Below are positions 54,745 through 64,000 of a DNA stretch of 64,000 bases, one piece after another. The stretch comes from Atherix ibis (taxonomy: Eukaryota > Arthropoda > Insecta > Diptera > Athericidae). The notes beneath the pieces are model-generated. The model searched no databases. It saw only the letters and a program-made list of their open reading frames with translations, and had not been told where the DNA came from. Positions within the stretch are counted from its first letter, which is position 1. Every line of letters begins with the position of its first letter. The stretch covers positions 79,036,806 through 79,100,805 of the forward strand of contig OY282608.1 of assembly GCA_958298945.1 (NCBI GenBank), read 5' to 3'. A program made the position numbers and the translations under genes.

Positions 54745-56604
54745 AAACCAACAAACCAACATGCCAACAAGCCAACAAACAAACAAACCAACAGACCAAC
54801 AAACCAACAAACCGACAAACCAACAAACCAACAAACCAACAAACCAATAAGCCAACAAACCAACAAACCAACATGCCAACAAGCCAACAAACAAACAACC
54901 GACGAACCAACAAACCAACAAACCGACAAACCAACAAACCAACAAGCCAACAAACCAAAAAACCAACAACCGAACAAACCAACAAACCAACAAACCAACC
55001 AACAAACAAACCAACAAACCAACAAACCAACAAACCAACAAACCAACAAACCAACAAACCAACAAACCAACAAGCCAACAAACCAACAAACCAACATGCC
55101 AACAAGCCAACAAACCAACAAACCAACAAACCAACAAACCAACAAACCAACAAACCAACAAACCTACAAACCAACAAGCCAACAAACTAACAAACCAACA
55201 AGTTAACAAACCATCAAACCAACAAACCAACAAACAAATAAGCCAACAAACCAACAAACCAACAAACAAACAAACCAAGAAACCAACAAACCACCAAGCC
55301 AACAAGCCAACAAACCAACAAACCAACAAGCCAACAAACCAACAAACCAACAAACCAACAAACAAATAAACCAACAAACCAACAAATCAACAAACCAACA
55401 AACCAACAAACCAACAAACCAACAAACCAACTAACCAACAAGCCAATAAACTAACAAACCAACAAGTTAAGAAACCAACAAACCAACAAACCAACAAACC
55501 AAAAAACAAATAAGCCAACAAACCAACAAACCAACACACCAAAAAACCAACAAACCAACAAACCAACAAGCCAACAAGCCAACAAACCAACACACCAAGC
55601 AGCCAACAAACCAACAAACCAACAAACCAACAAACAAATAAACCAACAAACCAACAAATCAACAAACCAACAAAGGAACAAACCAACAAACCAACAAACC
55701 AACAAACCAACAAACCAACAAACGAACATGCCAACAAGCCAAAAAACAAACAAACCAACAAACCAACAAGCCAACAAACCAACAAACCAACATGCCAATA
55801 AGCCAAAAAACAAACAAACCAACAAACCAACAAACCAACAAACCAACAAACCAACAAACCAACAAGCCAACAAACCAACAAACCAACATGCCAACAAGCC
55901 AACAAACCAACAAACCAACAAACCAACAAACCAACAAACCAACAAGTCAACAAACCAACAAACCAACATGCCAACAAGCCAACAAAAAAACAAACAAAAA
56001 AACAAACTAACAAACCAACAATCCAACAAACCAACAAACCAAAAAACAAACAAACCAACAAACCAAAAAACCAACAAACCAAATAACCAACAAACCAACA
56101 AGCCAACAAACCAACAAGCCAACAAACTAACAAACCAACAAGTTGACAAATCATCAAACCAACAAACCAACAAACAAATAAACCAACAAACCAACAAACC
56201 AAAAAGCCAACAAGCCAACAAACCAACAAACCAACAAACCAACAAACCAACAAACCAACACACCAACAAGCCAACAAGCCAACAAACCAACAAACGAACA
56301 AACCAACAAACCAACAAACCAACAAACAAAAAAAACCAACAAACCAACAAACCAACAAACCAACAAACCAACAAACCAACAAGCCAACAAACCAACAAAC
56401 CAACATGCCAACAAGCCAACAAACAAACAAACTAACAAACCAACAAACCAACAAACAAACAAACGAACAAACCAACAAACCAACAAACCAACAAACCAAC
56501 AAACCAACAAACCAACAAACTAACAAACCAATAAACCAACAAGCCAACAAACCAACAAACCAACATGCCAACAAGCCAAAAAACAAACAAACCAACAAAC
56601 CAAC
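54745..56604 (+). repeat. 1.86-kb tandem duplication, copy 1
   Basis: Markers recur 1,860 bp downstream on the left (atgccaacaag 54,762 and 56,622; aaccgac at about 54,899 and 56,759; M2 about 55,200 and 57,060). They recur 1,868 bp downstream in the middle (ATG 55,728 and 57,596; ATG 55,792 and 57,660) and 1,916 bp on the right, where the rare agttgacaaatcatc occurs at 56,141 and 58,057. The growing offset reflects added octamers in copy 2. Confidence 0.88.
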
Positions 56605-58310
56605 AAACCAACAAACCAACATGCCAACAAGACAACAAACAAACAAACCAACAGACCAACAAACCAACAAACCGACAAACCAACAAACCAACAAACCAAC
56701 AAGCCAACAAACCAACAAACCAACATGCCAACAAGCCAACAAACAAACAAACAAACAACCGACTAACCAACAAACCAACAAACCGACAAACCAACAAACC
56801 AACAAGCCAACAAACCAAAAAACCAACAAACAAACAAACCAACAAACCAACAAACCAACCAACAAACAAACCAACAAACCAACAAACCAACAAACCAACA
56901 AACCAACAAACCAACAAACCAACAAACCAACAAGCCAACAAACCAACAAACCAACATGCCAACAAGCCAACAAACCAACAAACCAACAAACCAACAAACC
57001 AACAAACCAACAAACCAACAAACCTACAAACCAACAAGCCAACAAACTAACAAACCAACAAGTTAACAAACCAACAAACCAACAAACAAATAAGCCAACA
57101 AACCAACAAACCAACAAACCAACAAACAAACAAACCAACAAACCAACAAACCAACAAGCCAACAAGCCAACAAACCAACAAACCAACAAGCCAACAAACC
57201 AACAAACCAACAAAGCAACAAACAAATAAACCAACAAACCAACAAATCAACAAACCAACAAACCAACAAACCAACAAACCAACAAACCAACAAACCAACA
57301 AGCCAATAAACTAACAAACCAACAAGTTAACAAACCAACAAACCATCAAACCAACAAACAAATAAGCCAACAAACCAACAAACCAACACACCAAAAAACC
57401 AACAAACCAACAAACCAACAAGCCAACAAGCCAACAAAGCAACACACCAAGAAGCCAACAAACCAACAAACCAACAAACCAACAAACAAATAAACCAACA
57501 AACCAACCAACCAACAAACCAACAAACCAACAAACCAACAAACCAACAAACCAACAAACCAACAAACCAACAAACCAACAAACCAACAAACCAACATGCC
57601 AACAAGCCAAAAAACAAACAAACCAACAAACCAACAAGCCAACAAACCAACAAACCAACATGCCAACAAGCCAAAAAACAAACAAACCAACAAACCAACA
57701 AACCAACAAACCAACAAACCAACAAACCAACAAGCCAACAAACCAACAAACCAACATGCCAACAAGCCAACAAACCAACAAACCAACAAACCAACAAACC
57801 AACAAACCAACAAGTCAACAAACCAACAAACCAACATGCCAACAAGCCAACAAAAAAACAAACAAAAAAACAAACTAATAAACCAACAATCCAACAAACC
57901 AACAAACCAACAAACCAACAAACCAACAAACCAAAAAACGAATAAACCAACAAACCAACAAACCAACAAGCCAACAAACCAACAAACCAACAAACCCACA
58001 AACCAACAAACCAACAAACCAACAAACCAACAAGCCAACAAACTAACAAACCAACAAGTTGACAAATCATCAAACCAACAAACCAACAAACAAATAAACC
58101 AACAAACAAATAAACCAACAAACCAACAAACCAACAAACCAACAAACCAAAAAGCCAACAAACCAACAAACCAACAAACCAACAAACCAACAAACCAACA
58201 AACCAACAAACCAACATACCAACAAACCAACATACCAACAAACCAACAAGCCAACAAGCCAACAAACCAACAAACGAACAAACCAACAAACCAACAAACC
58301 GACAAACAAA
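56605..58310 (+). repeat. 1.86-kb tandem duplication, copy 2
   Basis: This is the direct copy of 54,745 onward, recognisable to about 58,300. It includes the caaaaaaacaaac pair near 57,850 and agttgacaaatcatc at 58,057. It differs by single bases (for example gactaacc at 56,761 against gacgaacc at 54,901) and by whole-octamer additions. The right end fades into more diverged array. Confidence 0.85.
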
Positions 58311-61300
58311 CAAACCAACAAACCAACAAACCAACAAACCAACAAACCAACAAACCAACAAGCCAACAAACCAACAAACCAACAAACCAACAAACCAACA
58401 AACCAACAAACCAACAAACCAAAAAACCAATAAACCAACAAACCAACAAGCCAACAAACCAACAAACAAACAAACCAACAAACCAACAAACCAACAAACC
58501 AACAAACCAACAAGCCAGCAAAACAAAAAACCAACAAACGAACAAACCAACAAACCAACAAACCAACAAACAAACAAACCAACAAACCAACAAACCAACA
58601 AACCAACAAACCAACCAACAAACAAACCAACAAGTCAACAAACCAACAAACCAACATGCCAACAAGCCAACAAACAAATAAACTAACAAACCAACAAACC
58701 AACAAACCAACAAACCAACAAACCAACAAACCAACAAACCAACAAACCAACAAACCAACAAACCAACAAACCAACAAACCAACAAATCATCAAATCAACA
58801 AGCCAACAAACCAACAAACCAACATGCCAACAAGCCCACAAACCAACAAACCAACAAACCAACAAACCAACAAACCAACAAACCAACAAACCAACAAACC
58901 AACAAACTAACAAACGAACAAACCAACAAACTAACAAACCAACAAGTTAACAAACCAACAAACCAACAAACCTACAAACCAACAAACAAATAAGCCAACA
59001 AACCAACAAACCAACAAACCAACAAACCAACAAACCAACAAACCAACAAACCAACAAGCCAACAAACCAACAAACCAACAAGCCAATAAACCAACAAACC
59101 AACAAACCAACAAACAAATAAACCAACAAACCAACAAACCAATAAACCAACAAACTAACAAACGAACAAACCAACAAGCAAACAGACCAACAAAACAACA
59201 AGCCAACAAGCCAACAAACCAAAAAACCAACAAACGAACAAACCAACAAACCAGCAAACCAACAAACAAACAAACCAACAAACCAACAAACCAACAAACA
59301 CACAAACCAACAAACCAACAAACCAACAAACCAACAAACCAACAAACCAACAAACCAACAAACCAACAAACCAACAAGCCAACAAACCAACAAACCAACA
59401 TGCCAAAATCCAAAAAGAAACAAACCAACAAACGAACAAACCAACAAACCAACAAACCAACAAACCAACAAACCAATAAGCCAACAAACCAACAAACCAA
59501 CATGCCAACAAGCCAACAAACAAACAAACCAACAAACCAACAAACCAACAAACCAACAAGCCAACAAACCAAAAAACCAACAAACGAACAAACCAACAAA
59601 CCAACAAACCAACAAACAAACAAACAAACAAACCAACAAACCAACAAGCCAACAAACCAACAAACCAACAAATCAACAAACCAACAAACCAACAAACCAA
59701 CAAGCCAACAAACTTACCAACCAACAAGTTAAAAAACCAACAAACCAACAAACCAACATGCCAACAAGCCAACAAACAAACAAACCAACAAACCAACAAA
59801 CCAACAAACCAACAAACCAACAAACCAACAAACCAACAAACCAACAAACCAAAAAACCAAAAAACCAACAAACCAACAAACCAACAAACCAACAAGCCAA
59901 CAAACCAACAAACCAACAAACCAACAAACCAACAAGCCAACAAACTAACAAACCAACAAGTTAACAAACCAACAAACCAACAAACCAACAAACCAACAAA
60001 CAAACAAACAAACAAACCAACAAACCAACAAACCAACAAACCAACAACAAAAACAAACCAACAAGGCAACAAGCCAACAAACCAACAAACCAACATGCCA
60101 ACAAGCCAACAAACAAACAAACCAACAAACCAACAAACCAACAAACCAACAAGCCAACAAACCAAAAAACCAAAAAACGAACAAACCAACAAACCAGCAA
60201 ACCAACAAACAAACAAACCATCAAACCAACAAACCAACAAACCAACAAACCAACAAACCAACAAACCAACAAACCAACAAACGAACAAGCCAACAAACCA
60301 ACAGACCAACATGCCAACATACCTAAAAACAAACAAACCAACAATCAACAAACCAACAAACCATCAAACCAACAAACCAACAAACCAACAAACCAACAAA
60401 CCAACAAGCCAACAAACCAACAAACTAACATGCCAACAAGCCAGCAAACAAACAAACCAACAAACCAACAAGGCAACAAGCCAACAAACCAGAAAACCAA
60501 CAAACGAACAAACCAACAAACAAACAAACCAACAAACCAACAAACCAACAAACGAACAAACCAACAAGCCAACAAACCAAAAAAGCAAAAAACGAACAAA
60601 CCGACAAACCAACAAACAAACAAACAAACAAACCAACAAACCAACAAACCAACAAACCAACAAACCAACAAACCAACAAACCAACAAACCAACAAACCAA
60701 CAAACCAACAAGCCAACAAATCAACAAAGCAACATGCCAATAAGCCAACAAACAAACAAACCAACAAACCACCAAACCAACAAACCAACAAACCAACAAA
60801 CCAACAAACCAAAAAACCAACAAACCAACAAACCAACAAGCCAACAAACCATCAAACCAACAAACCAACAAACCAACAAACCAACAAACCAACAAACCAA
60901 CAAACCAACAAACCAACAAACCAACAAGCCAACAAACTAACAAACCAACAGGTTAATAAACCAACAAACCAATAAACCAACAAACCAACAAACCAACAAA
61001 CCAACAAACCAACAAACCAACAAACCAACATGCCAACAAGCCAACAAACAAACAAACCAACAAACCAACAAACCAACAAACCAAAAAACCAACAGACCAA
61101 CAAACCAAAAAACCAACAAACCAACAAACCAACAAGCCAACAAACCAACAAACCAACAAACCAACAAACCAACAAACCAACAAACCAACAAACCAACAAG
61201 CCAACAAGCTAACAAACCAACAAGTTAACAAACCAACAAACCAACAAACAAATAAGCCAACAAACCAACAAACCAACAAACCAACAAACCAACAAGCCAA

Positions 61301-64000
61301 CAAGCCAACAAGCCAACAAACCAACAAACCAACAAGCCAACAAACCAACAAACCAACAAACCAACAAACAAATAAACCAACAAACCAACAAACCAACAAA
61401 CCAACAAACCAACAAACCAACAAACCAACAATCCAACAAACCAACAAACCAACAAGCCAACAGACCAACAAACCAACAAGCCAACAAGCCAACAAATCAA
61501 AAAACCAACAACCGAACAAACCAACAAACTAACAAACAAGCAAATCAACAAACCAACAAACCAACAAACCAACAAACCAACAAACCAACAAACCAACAAA
61601 CGAACAAACCAACAAACCAACAAACCAACAAACCAACAAACCAACAAACCAACAAACCAACAAGCCAACAAACCAACAAACCAACAAGCCAACAAACCAA
61701 CAAACCAACATGCCAACAAACAAACAAACCAACAAACCAACAAACCAACTAACCAACAAACCAACAAACCAACAAACGAACAAGCCAACAAACCAACAAA
61801 CCAACAAACCAAAAAACCAACAAAGGAACAAACCAACAAACGAACAAACCAACAAACCAACAAACCAACAAACCAACAAACCAACATGCCAACAAACCAA
61901 CAAACAAACAAACCAACAAAGCAACAAACAAACAAACAAACAAACCGACAAACCAACAAACCAACAAACCAACAAACCAACAAGCCAACAAACCAAAAAA
62001 CCAACAAACGAACAAACCAACAAACGAACAAACCAACAAACCAACAAACCAACAAACCAACAAACCAACAAACAAACAAACCAACAAACCAACAAACCAA
62101 CAAACCAACAATCCAACAAACCAACAAACCAACAAGCCAACAAACCAACAAAACAACATGCCAACAAGCCAACAAACCAACAAACCAACAAACCAACAAA
62201 CCAACAAACCAACAAACCAACAAACCAACAAACCAACAAACCAACAAACCAACAAACCAACAAGCCAACAAACTAACAAACCAACAAATAAACAAACCAA
62301 CAAACCAACAAACAAACAAACCAACAAACCAACAAACAAATAAGCCAACAAACCAACAAACCAACAAACCAACAAACCAACAAACCAACAAACCAACAAG
62401 CCAACAAGCCAACATCCCAACAAACCAACAAGCCAACAAACCAACAAACCAACAAACCAACATGCCAACAAGCCAACAAACCAACAAAACAAAAAACCAA
62501 CAAACCAACAAACCAACAAGCCAACAAACCAACAAACCAACAAACCAACAAACCAACAAACCAACAAACTAACAAACAAGCAAATCAACAAACCAACAAA
62601 CCAACAAACCAACAAACCAACAAACCAACAAACCAACAAGCCAACAAACCAACAAGCCAACAAACCAACAAATCAACAAACCAACAAACAAATAAACCAA
62701 CAAACCAACAAACCAACAAATCAACACACCAACAAACGAACAAACCAACAAACTAACAAACCAACAAGTTAACAAACCAACAAACCAACAAACCTACAAA
62801 CCAACAAACAAATAAGCCAACAAACCAACAAACCAACAAACCAACAAACCAACAAACCAACATACCAACAAGCCAACAAGCCAACAAACCAACAAACCAA
62901 CAAGCAAACAAACCAACAAACCAACAAACAAATAAACCAACAAACCAACAAACCAACAAACTAACAAACGAACAAACCAACAAGCAAACAGACCAACAAA
63001 CCAACAAGCCAACAAGCCAGCAAACCAAAAAACCAACAAACGAACAAACCAACAAACCAACAAACCAACAAACAAACAAACCAACAAACCAACAAACCAA
63101 CAAACCAACAAACCAACAAACCAACAAACCAACAAGCCAACAAACCAACAAACCAACAAGCCAACAAACCAACAAACCAACATGCCAACAAACCAACAAA
63201 CAAACAAACCAACAAACGAACAAACCAACTAACCAACAAACTAACAAACCAACAAACCAATAAGCCAACAAACCAACAAACCAACATGCCAACAAGCCAA
63301 CAAACAAACAAATCAACAAACCAACAAACCAACAAACCAACAAGCCAACAAACCAAAAAACCAACAAACGAACAAACCAACAAACCAACAAACCAACAAA
63401 CAAACAAACAAACAAACAAACAAACGAACAAACCAACAAACCAACAAACCAACAAACCAACAAGCCAACCAACCAAAAAACCAACATGCCAACAAGCCAA
63501 CAAACAAACAAACCAACAAACCAATAAACCAACAAACCAACAAATCAACAAACCAACAAACCAACAAACCAACAAGCCAACAAACCAACAAACCAACAAA
63601 TCAACAAACCAACAAACCAACAAACCAACAAACCAACAAACCAACAAGCCAACAAACTTACAAACCAACAAGTTAACAAACCAACAAACCAACAAACCAA
63701 CAAACCAACAAACCAACAAACCAACAAACCAACAAACAAATAAACCAACAAACCAACAAACCAACAAACCAACAGACCAACAAACCAACAAACCAACAAG
63801 CCAACAAGCCAACAAACCAACAAACCAACAAGCCAACAAACCAACAAACCAACACACCAACAAACCAACAAACCAAAAAACCAACAAACGAACAAACTAA
63901 AAACCAACAGAAAAACAAACCAACAAACCAACAAACTAACAAATAAACAAACCAACAAACCAACAAACGAACAAACCAACAAACCAAGGAACCAACAAAC
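58311..64000 (+). repeat. Block L: diverged tail with modules about 3.8 kb apart
   Basis: This is satellite to the window edge. M2 sites lie near 58,945, 59,959, 60,951 (as ggttaat), 61,223, 62,767 and 63,671. M1 ATGs lie near 58,656, 59,758, 60,095, 60,430, 61,030, 62,158 and 63,286. The M2, aaataagcc, caagcaaacagacc series occurs at 58,945-59,190 and again at 62,767-62,990, an offset of 3,806-3,822 bp. A distinctive patch atgccaaaatcc lies at 59,400. The last 20 bp carry caaggaacc, as seen near 32,350 and 47,752. The array is unbroken at 64,000 and presumably continues. Confidence 0.75.

Larger units (their letters stand above)
1..64000 (+). repeat. Octanucleotide satellite array (CCAACAAA)n
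   Basis: The sequence is CCAACAAA repeated head-to-tail from the first to the last base, about 8,000 monomers. The + strand is almost entirely A and C; G and T appear only as isolated variants. Monomer orientation never reverses and no non-repeat insertion of even tens of bases was seen. Frequent variant monomers are ccaacaag, ccaaaaaa, ccaataaa, ccgacaaa, tcaacaaa, cgaacaaa, ctaacaaa, caaacaaa, ccaacaat and ccaacatg. Occasional 7-mers (ccaaaaa near 21,779 and 28,733) and 9-mers (ccaacaaaa near 34,405) shift the register. The longest clean runs I noticed are about 120 bp. No gene is supported: the consensus has no stop in any of six frames, so long open frames (up to about 616 codons at 55,387-57,237 on the - strand) are expected by chance. 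Long arrays of short monomers are typical of eukaryotic heterochromatin; the species and chromosomal position cannot be read from this window. Confidence 0.99.

Noticed and set aside
55387..57237. 616-codon open frame on the - strand, and similar long frames such as 42,376-44,214
   Set aside because: It is a pure LVCWFVGL cycle caused by the octamer. The consensus is open in all six frames, starts come from the CAT/ATG variants, there is no codon bias or domain, and both strands are open at the same place.
1..64000. Telomeric repeat
   Set aside because: One strand is G/T-rich as in telomeres, but TTTGTTGG lacks the run of three or more G common in known telomere units. The array is also full of old variants and HORs. 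A degenerate or subtelomeric origin cannot be excluded without flanks.
1..64000. CRISPR array
   Set aside because: There are no conserved repeats separated by unique spacers. The spacing unit is 8 bp and the sequence between recurring modules is the same satellite.
1..64000. Proof of a functional centromere
   Set aside because: HOR structure invites the comparison, but no known centromere-protein box was recognised, and centromere identity cannot be read from satellite sequence alone.
1..64000. Species assignment
   Set aside because: Short A/C-rich satellites are known in several animal groups, but I cannot tie this exact octamer to a species from the sequence.

Overview
The whole 64,000-base window is one uninterrupted tandem satellite array. 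The consensus monomer is the octanucleotide CCAACAAA on the + strand (TTTGTTGG on the complement), about 8,000 copies, all head-to-tail in the same orientation. I found no gene, RNA gene, transposon, CRISPR array or any stretch of ordinary unique sequence. An array this long and pure is typical of eukaryotic constitutive heterochromatin (pericentromeric, subtelomeric, or a sex or B chromosome). Nothing here identifies the species, and flanking sequence would be needed to place it on a chromosome.

All apparent reading frames are by-products of the repeat. Eight is not a multiple of three, so three octamers give one 24-base cycle that is open in all six frames: PTNQQTNK on the + strand and LVCWFVGL on the - strand. 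Starts and stops come only from point variants of the octamer: ATG in the variant pair ccaacatg, and stops from aaataaacc, aactaac and agttaac. No CDS is therefore annotated.

The information in this DNA lies in the variant octamers (for example ccaacaag, ccaaaaaa, cgaacaaa, ctaacaaa, ccgacaaa) and in rare 7-mers and 9-mers. Their order is not random. It repeats as a mosaic of higher-order repeats (HORs) and segmental duplications. From left to right: a 713-bp HOR (1-2,043); a family marked by aagtaacc with a 681-bp sub-period and a 1,537-bp tandem duplication (2,044-8,400); a low-variant zone (8,401-9,530); a HOR of about 3.6 kb, four full colinear copies plus partial ones (about 9.5-26 kb); a tandem duplication of about 2.5 kb (25.7-30.7 kb); a 2,282-bp duplication (32.9-37.4 kb); a 2.1-kb duplication (40.6-44.7 kb); interspersed shared modules (44.7-54.7 kb); a 1.86-kb duplication (54.7-58.3 kb); and a more diverged tail with modules about 3.8 kb apart (58.3-64 kb).

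Two short variant haplotypes recur across almost the whole window. Module M1 is catgccaacaagcc followed by caaacaaac. Module M2 is gccaacaaactaac followed by caagttaac, which contains the palindrome GTTAAC. M2 usually follows M1 by about 150-250 bp, so the array has a compound architecture beneath its 8-bp appearance. The most plausible history is repeated unequal exchange and gene-conversion-like copying at several scales. Offsets were measured by hand from diagnostic variants. Duplication edges fall in consensus octamers, so they are uncertain by tens of bases.
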